Origin: Saccharomycopsis malanga
Taxonomy: Eukaryota; Ascomycota; Saccharomycetes; Ascoideales; Saccharomycopsidaceae
Length of the DNA: 64,000 nt
Direction: 5' to 3'
NCBI GenBank assembly: GCA_004014935.1
Contig: CP025322.1
Coordinates: 2,356,001 to 2,420,000 of the forward strand
Numbering within the stretch: the first letter of the stretch is position 1; each line of letters opens with the position of its first letter. The notes under the pieces are model-generated. The model did not search any database, was not told the origin of the DNA, and saw only the letters and a list, made by a program, of their open reading frames with translations. The position numbers were made by a program, and so were the translations under genes. This document shows, piece by piece, positions 32,802-43,678 of the stretch.

Positions 32802-33854
32802 CTAAGTATGGTCTTCTTTGAGTTCACCTGGACAATACTTCTCAAGTTGTTCTCTATCAGCAAAACTAGAGCCGCAAAAGTAGCAGAATTGGAATTTATC
32901 TCTTAAGAAAGCGGACAATTTGCCGATTCTGGTTTGAACAGGTTCTTGTAAGAATTCCAATAACTGCTCATCTTCCTTCTCATTGTAAGGCTGCGATTGG
33001 TCATTTCCAGAGTATATACTATCAAAATTCAGGTTTGGTCTACTATTTTCCTCGCCCAAAAGCGGCAAGATCTTTTTAGAGTTTGCAACTTGTTGCAAGC
33101 GTAATACATGTTTACGCCAAAGCACATTGATTGTTCCAGGGTCCAACTTTCTTATATCTGTAGCGTTGGAATCTTCACTGAACTCAAAAGCGCTTTTCAT
33201 CAAGGATTCAAACGTTTTGTTTTGAGAAACCAATAATCCCAGTTGTTTTATATGGTTTTCGTATGATTCCATCTGGCTGGATTCCTGTTCTGTTTTACGT
33301 TGTGAAACGTTCTGGTTGTTAGTATTCATTCCTACGCCTGATCTTCCAATAAGAGGCTTCACTTTTATGGGTTCTGTCAATGCGTGAGGCAGAGACCTGG
33401 CGCCCAACGTGGTGCCTATTTTGAATCCCATTTTCAACATTATAGCCATTCCTTTGGAGTTTGCAGCTTGCGGGGTTTCAAACAATGACTTTTCAAGAAC
33501 ATTGTCAGAGGTGCTATTTTGTATTTGATTATATTGGGGAATGTTGGTAAACTGGGTTTCCACTAACGGTTCATCTTTATTGAACATTATTTCGTCATAC
33601 TCTTCAAACAGTTGGTTGCTTTTATCATTGACAAAATCATCTTGTTTTTCAACTTGCTTAGAGTCTTGGCTATCTTGGTTATCTTGGTTATCTTGGTTAT
33701 CATGTAAATGTTTAAATGATTTTGGAATATAAATCTTTTGTCTTTTAATCACCGGCTCCTCTTTGATAAATTCCTCACTATCGGAATCACCATTTTGGTT
33801 CAAAGCATTGTTCAACAACACTTTTGAGGCCTTGAGCTTTATTTTATGTTTCAT
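32802..33854 (-). CDS. CMG1: G-patch protein of the Cmg1/GPATCH11 type
   Basis: Protein of 350 aa with a central G-patch (about 133-175: SKGMAIMLKMGFKIGTTLGA, then PIKVKPLIGRSGVGM). A C-terminal DUF4187-type module (FCYFCGSSFADREQLEKYCP then GELKEDH) has a Cys pair suited to metal binding. This pairing is the GPATCH11 family, Saccharomyces YLR271W (Cmg1). G-patch proteins generally bind and activate DEAH RNA helicases, so a nuclear RNA role is inferred. The N terminus has a short repeat (DNQ DNQ DNQ DSQ DSK, about 52-66), coded by a nine-base repeat at about 33661-33705. A bipartite basic patch, IKRQK, is near 37. Confidence 0.72.
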   Translation of the reverse strand: MKHKIKLKASKVLLNNALNQNGDSDSEEFIKEEPVIKRQKIYIPKSFKHLHDNQDNQDNQDSQDSKQVEKQDDFVNDKSNQLFEEYDEIMFNKDEPLVETQFTNIPQYNQIQNSTSDNVLEKSLFETPQAANSKGMAIMLKMGFKIGTTLGARSLPHALTEPIKVKPLIGRSGVGMNTNNQNVSQRKTEQESSQMESYENHIKQLGLLVSQNKTFESLMKSAFEFSEDSNATDIRKLDPGTINVLWRKHVLRLQQVANSKKILPLLGEENSRPNLNFDSIYSGNDQSQPYNEKEDEQLLEFLQEPVQTRIGKLSAFLRDKFQFCYFCGSSFADREQLEKYCPGELKEDHT

Positions 33855-35211
33855 ATTTGAGCTTTAGTATTGTATATCAAGTTTTTTCATAGTTGCGTTG
33901 AAAAATGTAGATCGGATGTCGTACTATAAACTTTTTGATATAGAGTTTAATTAGCTGGTTAAATGAGGAAACATGATAAAGCTACAAGAGATGGTTTTAT
34001 AATAATTTGTATAAATTGTTATAATAATTAGTAAAAACGTGTAATATTAAGAAGGATTTGTATTGAAAAACATAACTGACGATATAAAAGGATAGAAGAA
34101 TCTAAAATAAAAGAGGAAATCGAGCCTTAAGTAGCGCTCAGAACAGTGAGATAACTAAACTGGGTAATTAAAAGGTTCCAGACGACTGAATGATAACCAA
34201 CCAATGGGAAAACGACATTGACCCAGGTACTAGCCAATACGATTTAGTAAATGAAACAAGGATTGAAACTGTAGAGAGAGTGAGAATAAGGGTTTAATGT
34301 ATCTAACGGTTTGATCCTTAGGACTAAAAGTTTACCACCAAAGATACAACAAATTGTCTTATAATGCTTGGTAAAATGGTTTAATGTTTAATACTTGACC
34401 TCTTTTATTCACAACAATTAGTACAATCTCTTTTATTAACAACAATTAGTACAATCTCTTTTATTAACAACAATTAGTAGAACCTCTTTTATTAACAACA
34501 ATCAGTAGAACCTTTTTTATTAACAACAGTTAGTACAATCTCTTTTATTAACAACAGTTAGTACAATCTCTTTTATTAACAACAATTAGTAGAACCTCTT
34601 TTATTAACAACAATTAGTACAACCTCTTTTATTCAAAGAAAAAGGTATACTCTAGAATAGAAAAAAGAAAAATTCATAAAAGAATATATATTTCAACACT
34701 GCGTGAGATAATTATGGACACGTCTATATAGGTCCAATTCTAGATAACTTTTAACTAAACTGTTTTAATTATAAATAATTAGGTAGACTTGAATTCCACC
34801 TTAGAGTAGTTGAATGGTGCACCTTATTTGACTTGTCGTTTATATACGCTTCTGCTTATCGTATACTTGATAAAAACACCACTTTCTTTGAAATCTTGTA
34901 TATCAGTTATTGGGTTGTCAACATTTACCGCTTTGTCAATGTCTGTTATTCTGAACCAAAAGATTTATAGCCAATCGGAACAGCAAATAGTATTGTACCA
35001 CTGAGCCATCTTGCTCGATGGTCCCATGAATCAGTAATAAATGTTATGAATAGTAGAATCATATATATTATCGAATGCTTCAAATACAATAGCGGATCTT
35101 TTGTTTCCATCATTATTACACAATGCTTATCAAAAAATCAGAACGTAATATCAACTATACAACTTGTATCTATAAAAACACTTCAAAACACACTGGCTAC
35201 TCCTTTTTTGG
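33855..35211. repeat. Intergenic DNA with a 28-bp minisatellite (34400-34634)
   Basis: Eight full units and a part unit of CTCTTTTATTAACAACAATT plus AGTACAAT or AGTAGAAC lie at 34400-34634. A fragment of a family A head on the minus strand (ACTGAGCCATCTTGC) lies at 34990-35030. The open frame at 34810-35004 runs into that fragment and is not called. Otherwise no gene is seen. Confidence 0.7.
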
Positions 35212-37011
35212 CTATTCCTTTTTCGGCTTGTCATCTGACGGCATGAGGTTTTGGATGTCCTGTTGGAAATGTTCAAGGGCATCCTTGATGACAAGCTGGC
35301 TGTCGGTGATTGATTTTCTACGTTTCTGGGTATTCCAGGATTTGAAATCGTCGGCCATTTCGGAGACTTCTTTACGATTTCTTTGGAATTCTTCCTTAGA
35401 AAAGTCGGGATTAGGGACACCCAATGGGCCGTATTCCTCGTAGGCTTCTTTATCCTTGAGAATTTGGGCCAATTTCGGGTTTTTGATATTGGTTGATACA
35501 GGCTGAGCACCAGACGTCGGGGATTCTGGCAAGGCGACTTTTGGAGATTGCACATGGAACTGTTTGAGGTACAGGGTGATTTGTTTGCTGTAAGGACCCT
35601 TGAAAAGGAAAAGGGTGACTGCTACGCCTATCAAAGGATAATAATAGACAAGGCTCCAACAATACCACGATCTTTGGAAATCAAGGATAACAAATGGCTG
35701 GACCATGAAGCCAAACGACAATTGGGTGACAAGAAACGACACAATGTCATAAAACAACTTCTGTTTTGAAGAACCAAGAAACATAGGTCTCAAGTTTCTT
35801 CTGTATACTTTCATGACACTTTGGAACAAGGCCCCACATACAAAGCTCATGTAGTAGCCTGGCCGAGTACCATGCCAAAAGGCACTTACTACAAAGGTGA
35901 AAAGCGTGCTTTTGAAACCTGGTTTTCTGTTCTTCCGCTTGACTCTAAGATACACATAGTTTTTCAACCACTTGTTGGTGTTCATGTTCCAGGCTTCCAA
36001 GCATACATGGGCGTTCTGGCCAGTCTCAAAGGCCACGGGATCAATGTTCTGAACAGCATTCCAGCGGAACTTGTTGGCCACAGGATCATAGCCATTATAG
36101 CCAAGGCCAGACGATATACAGCTGGCTTCGGAAATGCTCCATGCTGCATAGTACTTGAGTCTATAGGTGAAGCCAAGGAAATAGAGCAAGAATGCCTTTG
36201 CGAGAAACGAGTGACTTGCGAATTCAGGACTGAAAATATCATTTACAGTAATATATTCAGCTGATTTGAACCAAAGAACCGCCCAAAACACGCCCTGGCC
36301 CGCTTTCCAGAACACAGTGGCCGCGTTTTTCGGAATCAATCGTTTTCTTCGCTTTCCTGGTCTACGCGATTCAGGAACATCTACAAACAAGTCGCCGTGG
36401 ATCCACCGCTCGTAATCAGCATAGTCAAATGAAGGCCCGGTCAATAATGACGGGAAGAAAAACGCATAACTAAGAAAATTGATGAAATTAGGATGTTTTT
36501 TTACTGCTTTTTCCTTCTGTTGTTTGGTCAATTGGCCTTCAGATGTTCTTCCGTCTTGAATGCTCCATCCAAACGACGTGAGCTTCATTACCAACACCAT
36601 CTGTGCCCCAGTAATGTCAGCCGCATTGGGATTGTAATCTGTAGCAAAAAACTGGGCCCGGAAGTGATTAAATGCCAAGTGGCCCATTGAAAATACAAAC
36701 CCTATCCAAGGCATCCACGGTGTGCGCACATATCTCGTAATTAAATACGTTCCGACGGTCGCAGCAAACAACGTAAGGAACCCACCAAGCAAATTCATCA
36801 CCGCAAACAAATAAAAACATGACACCGCTATGATATACACATTTTTCACCATAATATTCTTATCTGGAAGTCGCTTAAGCACTCCTGCAAATGGAAACGA
36901 AAGAAACAAGCAAAAAATTTGCTTCACAATCCCACTATCTATGCCTATTGAAGCAGAGACCTGCTCAAGCTGGTACCCGGGGTTTAATTGCTGCCATTCC
37001 ATCCTAAACAA
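35212..37011 (-). CDS. ALE1: Lysophospholipid acyltransferase Ale1 (MBOAT family)
   Basis: ER membrane O-acyltransferase of the Lands cycle that re-acylates lysophospholipids, notably lysophosphatidylethanolamine. It is 599 aa against 619 in Saccharomyces. About ten hydrophobic segments occur between about 20 and 475. MBOAT signatures are LTGPSFDYADYERWIHGD (about 195-215), the Asn in YNMNTNKWLKNYVYLR-type text (here AWNMNTNKWLKNYVYLRVKR) and the catalytic His in SAFWHGTRPGYYMSF (H380). A charged cytosolic tail of about 110 residues follows (from about 490). The start MFRMEWQQLNPGYQLEQVSA fits; MEWQQ three codons in is an alternative. Confidence 0.95.
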   Translation of the reverse strand: MFRMEWQQLNPGYQLEQVSASIGIDSGIVKQIFCLFLSFPFAGVLKRLPDKNIMVKNVYIIAVSCFYLFAVMNLLGGFLTLFAATVGTYLITRYVRTPWMPWIGFVFSMGHLAFNHFRAQFFATDYNPNAADITGAQMVLVMKLTSFGWSIQDGRTSEGQLTKQQKEKAVKKHPNFINFLSYAFFFPSLLTGPSFDYADYERWIHGDLFVDVPESRRPGKRRKRLIPKNAATVFWKAGQGVFWAVLWFKSAEYITVNDIFSPEFASHSFLAKAFLLYFLGFTYRLKYYAAWSISEASCISSGLGYNGYDPVANKFRWNAVQNIDPVAFETGQNAHVCLEAWNMNTNKWLKNYVYLRVKRKNRKPGFKSTLFTFVVSAFWHGTRPGYYMSFVCGALFQSVMKVYRRNLRPMFLGSSKQKLFYDIVSFLVTQLSFGFMVQPFVILDFQRSWYCWSLVYYYPLIGVAVTLFLFKGPYSKQITLYLKQFHVQSPKVALPESPTSGAQPVSTNIKNPKLAQILKDKEAYEEYGPLGVPNPDFSKEEFQRNRKEVSEMADDFKSWNTQKRRKSITDSQLVIKDALEHFQQDIQNLMPSDDKPKKE

Positions 37012-37184
37012 AGCGATGCTGTTGTTGTTTAATAGTTGTTCATAGTGTTAGTACACCTCTAGATATGGCCTTATATAGTGTTGGTGTTCGGATGTCACAT
37101 CCGTACATTGTATTATGTAATCTTTTATACTCTGTGGTTAAAACGTTTGAAATGATCATATCAGGAAAACTTGAAATGATCATA

Positions 37185-37430
37185 TCAGGCACCCAGGTTT
37201 GATTCCCATCACGAACAATTGTACCCGCTACATGTACAATGTTGAACAGGCAAGTGTAACTGTTTGAAATGCGAGATATACCAATGTAGGCAAAAGTAAA
37301 CCAAGTTATTGTATCAATAGTGGCTACTTCCAACTTGTTGGATTCGTTATTTATGATGATGGGACATGTTTGTATATACGGAACATATATTTATTGGGCT
37401 CCAAATGTATGATATCAAATAATAATACTA
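37185..37430 (+). mobile_element. SINE-like repeat family A, copy A9 (head missing)
   Basis: It starts at the B box (AGGTTTGATTCCCATCACGA) and continues with CGCTACATGTACAATGTTGA, ACAGGCAAGTGTAACTGTTT and the tail TATTGGGCTCCAAATGTATG. The A-box part is absent and the mid body is partly replaced. Confidence 0.6.
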
Positions 37431-38009
37431 TGTATTATAATTTATAGTTGGTAGTTTATACTTGATTGTAGTTTATAGTTGATAGTTGGTGATAGTTGCC
37501 TATTCATTAATCCTATCAATTATGATATTATCATCATTATTTTTCATTCATTTAACATCAATTAAACGTGTCTCATCAAAGAGGTATCATTTCACCAAGA
37601 TTAGCAAACTTTACTTTTTGGTTTTTGGGTTTTATAATTATTTAATATCGAGAAAGTATTATTTTAATATTAATGACACATACATTACATCTTTTTGATT
37701 ATCTTTATTATTAATATTAATATTTCAATTAGATAATAATGCTATAGGTTGTCGAAAATAACACAGAAAATGTCGTTATGAGGCCACTAAATATTTGACG
37801 AAAAGTAAAGCTATCCAATTGAATTATGGACAAAGAACTAGAGTAGGCATTAACACTATTATTACATGGTTGAATATAAATGGTTTATTTTAGTGGTATT
37901 TTTTATTGTATTGGGATCTATACGTACATATATATTTCTAGTTGTATCATAACTCTTTGTTGAGTATTTAATTATCATTTCAAACATTTCCGCCATATTA
38001 ATTCATTTT

Positions 38010-38200
38010 AATAACATTTTATATTTCGAGCCCAGTAAATATCAGGTTGATATATACGCGCCATGTCCAAAGGGACTTGGTAAATGAGGAGAACCCAACC
38101 ATGTCCCAGTCATCGTAATGTTCTCGCTGGCTTATTCACTTTAAAATAAGCCTTTTATTCGCTTAGCATTGAATGAGTACCAAGCATTATCGATCTAGTT
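38010..38200 (-). mobile_element. SINE-like repeat family A, copy A10 (3' part)
   Basis: The tail CTGGGCTCGAAATATAAAAT and body up to about 38200 on the minus strand are present; the tRNA-like head is absent. Confidence 0.6.
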
Positions 38201-38816
38201 TATGAGTTTATAGCAATTACAAATACTAGGGTTTATGGTAATATACAATGAATACCACTTTACAATTGATAAAACCACTTTTTAATGAATACCAAAAACC
38301 ACTTTACAACTAATAATCACACTTTAATGAATACCACATTTTAATGAATACTACTATACAATTAAAAACACATTTTATATCATTAAACGCCAAAACATGG
38401 AGCATTCAGATATCAGTACAATTTCGCAATTTCCATCACTTTCAACTGGTTTCTATAATAATTAACAACTTTAATCAAACTAATTGAAAATTACGTTTCA
38501 ATCAAATAATAATTACAAGCAAAAAAACATTTTTTCCAAGCTTATTATTAATTTACGCCCTTTTAAACAAATTGGACTTGATATTAATCATGTATCCGTC
38601 CGATGCTTTAAACAATAATCACATCCGACACTCTACAAATACTGTAAAAAACAAAATCAGTATGTAGGCCTAATCATGAAGCCAACCATTTGTAGACAAA
38701 GAAGGATAGCGGCGATGGCACTGAAGGGTAATTTGATAGGCGGATTGAAAAGGAACAAGTGGCGATAATGCGATTGACATTATGTTTAGTGCTTGGAAGC
38801 AGTAGAGTTGAACGAA

Positions 38817-40716
38817 ATGAGTTTGCTATTTCCAGATGAGTTAGCGGATCCTTGGTCAGACAATTCGGGAGGAATACCAGTGCTGTCTTCCAGTCTTGTG
38901 CTTAGTCCGGAATTGAAAGCTGATGAACAAGATGTCACCGGAGAAGATTATTTGCTGGAACTTGTAGAGCAGAATGAGGAGTTGCTTCATATAGTTGAAA
39001 AGATGAAGCAGGTGGAGCTTCCGTCGGTCTATAATGAATTGTATAACAAGCACATTCGGTCAGATGGATTGGTTGATTTTTTATCAATGGAAACTGTGTT
39101 TGAACGTGCTGGTTTGAACCAAATATCCATTGAGAATATAATGAATCTCATGACTATGGGCCAGAAACTCGAATTCACCACTTTAAACCGTAGTCTTTGG
39201 AATGCCTTTCTAGCTCTTGTAGCTTTGGAACAGCAGCATTTGGGAAATGGAAACTTTCAGAGTCTTGAAGCCAATTTGTCTCATTTGCCTCCAGTGGTAC
39301 TTGTGGAAAAACAAACACCAACAGTCTGGTCGCCTACTGAACCAAAAAAGAAAGTCATAAATATGTCAGACAGTTTGAGAAAGCTGTTCAATCCAAATGC
39401 CAAAGACGTGATTTCCATAGCTGAAATCCCTGAGAAAGAAGGGCTCGTGTTCAAACATATCAATTATTTGGTTGCTCATTCAATGAGTTTGAACGAATCA
39501 GACCCTCCAAATGGAAGAAAAGTGGTCCGTAGATATTCCGATTTCTTATGGTATGTAATCTTTTTCTATATTTGCTGTATCCAAAGTCTAAATTCGTTCT
39601 ATCGCAGTACACTCTACATTATAATTCATCTATGGTCTGCAGCATTTTATACTAACCTACAAGGCTATATGAGGTGTTGTTGAAAAAGTATCCTTTTAGA
39701 ATGGTTCCGGGATTGCCTCCCAAGAGGTTTTCAGGTAAGTCTGGTCTTTTGAGCTGTTTGTGCGTCCAAATACTAATATTTCAGTAGGATCCAGTACAGA
39801 CCCGTTGTTTCTAGAGCGTAGAAAACGTGGTCTTTCGCGGTTCATCAACTTGGTCATGAAACATCCTGTTCTCAGCAAAGAACCCATGGTGGTAGTGTTT
39901 CTCACAATACCGACAGAGCTTGCGAGCTGGAGAAAACAGGCCAACGTAGAGATTGTAGAGGAGTTTGAAGGCCAGCGGATCTCCAAACGATACATCGACC
40001 ACTGGAATGATAATATAGAGCAGGTATGGAAGGACGCCGAGCTGTCGTTGGCAGGTATCCAGAACAACTGGGCCAAAATCACTCTTCTTGTAGAACGTTT
40101 TGAAAGAAGAAAACAGCTATATAATGCGGACAATCAGAAGTTTGTGCAGGTCTTGACCGATTTCATCAAAGACACCAATAAGATCTATCCTATTGATCCT
40201 TCTGACATACCTACGATCAATGTGGGCATCCAGAGTGTTGCCACACACGTCAAGACAGCGGTGTCGCTTCTCAAGGACGAGAGCCAGCTCGTTGAAGACG
40301 GCATTCTCAAAGATTTCAAAGAATTCAACGAGTATTTGACCTCTTTGTATGGTTTATTCGAACGCCGCAACAAGCTTGGTGGCAATGCCATCCAAGAAAC
40401 TAAACAAAAAGTGGAACTTAACCAGGCAAAATTGAGCCAATTGAAGAAGAAGTCTGATATCAAAGGCTCTGAGATCGATTCCTTGGTCCAGACAATCAAT
40501 AACGATAAACAACACATCATAAAACAGTCCAATAGAGATTGGCTCATAAAGGAATGTGTACAGCAAGAATTCTCATTGTTCCAAGAAACGCAATACAAAA
40601 TCACCAAAATCTTCCAAGACTGGGTTGCTGACCGGCTCAAATATAGTGAGCTCCATTCTGAAAATTGGGTCCAGCTTGTCGACGCCATCCAGGAAATGCC
40701 TTCTAATCTTGTCTAA
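38817..40716 (+). CDS. MVP1: Sorting nexin Mvp1 (SNX8-type), three exons
   Basis: PX-BAR protein that binds PI3P on endosomes and drives retromer-independent recycling; it also works with the dynamin Vps1. The CDS is join(38817..39550, 39664..39734, 39785..40716), 578 aa. The PX domain begins at about 205 and spans both introns (SIAEIPEKEGLVFKHINYLV, RRYSDFLWLYEVLLKKYPFR, MVPGLPPKRFS, ERRKRGLSRFINLVMKHPVL). The BAR helices follow from about 345 to the end, with DRDWLIKECVQQEF-like text. Intron 1 is 113 nt (GTATGT; TACTAAC at 39650-39656; ACAAG) and intron 2 is 50 nt (GTAAGT; TACTAAT at 39771-39777; TTCAG). The start MSLLFPDELADPW is preferred; the frame is closed by a stop at 38787. Confidence 0.93.
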
Positions 40717-40892
40717 GTCTTCTGGATTGTTGAAACGTGTTTCAAGCCGCTTTGTATTGCGATATATGCTGAAATATATGGAATTGTCTAACAAGTAGCC
40801 GCATGCGTGTTAAAAGCAGTTGTTACTATCATTTATGAAGGCGTATTGGAAAGAGTGGTGCAAGATATGTTTCATAAGCTTACCTGGATTAT

Positions 40893-41044
40893 TAATAATA
40901 TCTTATATTTCGAGCCCAGTAAATATCAGTTTCGTATATGGACTTGGTAAAGCCCAATAATGTCCATCTAATATTCTCGCCCGTGCTCCTATTAGGTCTT
41001 TTTCTCTTCTTCTAGAGCACTAACTACTGAGCCATCCGGCCCAT
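40893..41044 (-). mobile_element. SINE-like repeat family A, copy A11 (internally deleted)
   Basis: Tail CTGGGCTCGAAATATAAGAT and head GGGCCGGATGGCTCAGTAGT are both present on the minus strand, but about half of the body, including the B box, is missing. Confidence 0.7.
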
Positions 41045-41079
41045 ATATTAATATATTAAGCATAATTACACTTTTCTTC

Positions 41080-41600
41080 AGTAACTAGCAAGTAAAATAT
41101 ACTGTTTTTGTTTTATCACAACTCTATAAAGGTCTCTTTGGTCTTTTTCTCACTCAGAATCAGTGGCCTTTGAATGTTTGGATTTGCAAGAAGCTTTGTA
41201 AGAGATTTGTTTCTCAAAAGGCTTTGACAAGATTATCCCATTGTTTAGATGGTTCATATAGGTAGCTTGACAACAAAGAGCCTCTTGTCTGCTCAAACCA
41301 GAATATTACAATACATTTTAAAGACCCCTGGTATTATAACAGTCTTAGATAGAAGCTTACCTGTAACTCTACAGAAGCCTCAAGGGGTTTATTAGGAATA
41401 TTCGAAGGGGATTCACCATTAGTGCGCCTCTTCAAGAAACCTTTTGAAACGCCCTATCAAGAATTAGATTAGCAGTTGTTGTAGTTTGTATATGGATGAG
41501 TAAATTGAGTGAGTGTTGGTAGATGTAACAACTTTTGTATTTTTAATTACGATTAGTGCTGTTTACAAGTTTGTTTAGTGAATTATGAGGAGACTACGAT
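41080..41600 (-). other. Coding-like segment, possible decayed or spliced gene
   Basis: No long frame exists, but the minus strand shows a protein-like stretch (about 41470-41375: GFLKRRTNGESPSNIPNKPL then EASVELQ). It is bounded by an AG on one side and GTAAGC on the other. If about 73 nt ending in GAGCAG were an intron, the frame would continue TRGSLLSSYLYEPSKQWDNL to VKAF and a stop. I do not recognise the protein and no upstream exon with an ATG was found. It may be a relic of a host gene. Confidence 0.2.
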
Positions 41601-41775
41601 GATTCAAGAAAATTCAAGCAAATTCAACAATTTGCCACATTTGCTAGAATCATGGACAATGAATCAAAAATGTGAATGATAGAAGGACAATTTCAAATCA
41701 TGATACAGAAAGAAAGAGTCTAGAGATTATTGCTGTCTATGAATGTCAAAAGTTCCCAACTACACTTCTTTTGGC

Positions 41776-42093
41776 ATTATAGCATCTTATATTTCAAAGC
41801 CAGTAAATATCAGGTTTATATATAGGCGCAAGGGGTTTGGAAAAAAGTGGAGAAAACCCAAACAAGTCCATAAACGTGTCACTTGATTGGAGAGTAAGCA
41901 CTATTGGTCCAAGCTGGGTTTTAGAAGTTGCATTTGCCTATGTAGTCAGTATTTTAGCGTCGTAAAAAGCCTGAGTAAAGTGTCTGTCTTGGAAATTGAG
42001 CTCATGTTCCTGTTAGGTCTTTTTCGAGACTATCTGGGAAGTAATCTTGCCAGGTGTTTTTTTGCCAGACTACCAACCACTGAGCCATGCGGC
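41776..42093 (-). mobile_element. SINE-like repeat family A, copy A12
   Basis: Nearly full-length minus-strand copy. The head GCCGCATGGCTCAGTGGTTG is present with a duplicated CCTGGCA segment; the B box is degraded. The tail, CTGGCTTTGAAATATAAGAT, ends near 41776. Confidence 0.7.
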
Positions 42094-42110
42094 ACAGAGG
42101 CTTTTTAAAT

Positions 42111-42236
42111 AATAGTAATATTGTATATTTCGAGCCCAGTAAATATCAGGTTCGTATATACGTGCCATGTCAAAAGGGACTTGGAAATCAGTGGGAAAAC
42201 CCAACAATATCCTCTAGATCATAATCTTGGCGCCGT
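42111..42236 (-). mobile_element. SINE-like repeat family A, copy A13 (3' part)
   Basis: 3' portion only (GATTATGATCTAGAGG... to CTGGGCTCGAAATATACAAT), ending about 90 bp from the RCL1 stop codon. Confidence 0.65.
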
Positions 42237-42326
42237 TGAGCGTGCCAGGTCTGATTTCAACAATCTATTAACCTATTATACCAAGTATTTTCTCTTGGAA
42301 ACTGTCTACTTATCGTCCTCGACCCA

Positions 42327-43436
42327 CTAAGCAATCTTTTTGTTGGCATTGGTGAAACCAATACCTTTAACCATTAGAGCCAAGTAATTATCAACATCGT
42401 CTCCATCGAGATAATCATCGCATGGTTTGAAAAACACCTCTACGCCCAACAATTGCTTAACGTCTCTGAGCAAATGAACAAAACCAGCATCTACTTGTTT
42501 TTTATTGACTATCAATCTTCCAATATGCTCTTTACCTATCAACATGTACCCCAAAGCAAATGGCAACTGGCTACGGCATACCACACCACTAAGAGACATC
42601 TCCTCAAGAAGCTGCAAAGCGGCCTTCTTCCCTACATCTTCTGGAACTGCTCCGGCAGCACCAACGTCTTCTACAAAGAAACGCCAGCCCTTTTTCAGCT
42701 CTGCTACCAAAGTGACGCCCCACCCGGGCGATTTTCCCGAGTTTTCGCCGCGCCAGGCATCGGCTATGATGTCTGTCTTACAGCCCGTGGTGCTGAAAAC
42801 CTCTCTTGCGGCCTCGACAATCCGGTTTACAATGCTGGGACTGACCCTGGTGCTGTAGGCAACGCCTCTGATGGCCGATATTCTGGGTATTTCCAACGCA
42901 TGGACGGTCAAAGGCGCCGCGAGTAACTGGTTTATCATCAAATGGGCTTCGGCCCCGCCTGCTGGGGCGGCTCCTCTTTTAAGTATGTGTAGCTCCACAT
43001 CACGGACTCCAAACTTGTCCATGATTGGCAAGAGACCCCACTTGACGCCCTCGAGACCAATAGACCCCGAGGTGTCTGCGTCAACGCCCCGGAATACTAT
43101 GGAAAACTTGTTTTTGGCAAACGGTCCTAATAAAAGAATGTATTCTATATAGTAGCCTAGCGCTCTTGAGGTGTTACAGTTGAACGAAATCGACCCTCCT
43201 ATCAAAAGCCCTGGTCTGTATATTACTGTGGTACCAGTATACGAGATTTCTATCACACTTCCGTTGGTGAGAGCCTCCAAAAGCCGGAGAAACGAAATCT
43301 CATAGTCTCGAAGACCAGGATTGATGTCATCTGACCGGATTTTCTCGATTTTTACCGGCGTATGCGTAAGAGTCGCAAGAACAAGCCGGAACCGGAAATT
43401 ACGATGCGTTTGGAACAATACTGTTTGTTTGGCCAT
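42327..43436 (-). CDS. RCL1: RNA 3'-terminal phosphate cyclase-like protein Rcl1
   Basis: Nucleolar SSU-processome factor that works with the GTPase Bms1 in pre-18S rRNA processing at site A2; it has a cyclase fold but lacks cyclase activity. It is 369 aa, like Saccharomyces (367). Family features are the start FQTHRNFRFRLVLATLTHTP, SFLRLLEALTNGS, the fold core TGTTVIYRPGLLIGGSISFN, GLLPIMDKFGVRDVELHILK, RGAAPAGGAEAHL and ADAWRGENSGKSPGWGVTLV. The cyclase active-site His is not at its usual place, as known for Rcl1. It shares a 242-bp divergent promoter with TAF4. Confidence 0.96.
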   Translation of the reverse strand: MAKQTVLFQTHRNFRFRLVLATLTHTPVKIEKIRSDDINPGLRDYEISFLRLLEALTNGSVIEISYTGTTVIYRPGLLIGGSISFNCNTSRALGYYIEYILLLGPFAKNKFSIVFRGVDADTSGSIGLEGVKWGLLPIMDKFGVRDVELHILKRGAAPAGGAEAHLMINQLLAAPLTVHALEIPRISAIRGVAYSTRVSPSIVNRIVEAAREVFSTTGCKTDIIADAWRGENSGKSPGWGVTLVAELKKGWRFFVEDVGAAGAVPEDVGKKAALQLLEEMSLSGVVCRSQLPFALGYMLIGKEHIGRLIVNKKQVDAGFVHLLRDVKQLLGVEVFFKPCDDYLDGDDVDNYLALMVKGIGFTNANKKIA

Positions 43437-43678
43437 TATGTCTGATGATTATTGTAGTTGTATATCGTATAGTAATGAAATATTTTTTGAAATATTTTTT
43501 GGTAAAGCGATGCCGTTACCCGGTGATGGTGAAGTTTAGCATGACGGGTAATTGTGTTAACGTGACGTCTGGTAACGTGACGACCGGGTAGCAAAAGGTT
43601 TGATGATGAAGAATATAAGGAAGAAGAGCAGATTATTAAAGATGGCGGTTATAATAATAATAAACAAGTGAATGCATT

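Larger units (their letters stand above)
37012..38816. other. Intergenic DNA between ALE1 and MVP1
   Basis: Contains A copies at 37185-37430 and 38010-38200 (listed separately). A small direct repeat, TTGAAATGATCATATCAGG, lies near 37147 and 37170. AATGAATACCACTTTACAA-type repeats lie at about 38240-38350. No further gene is supported. Confidence 0.5.
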
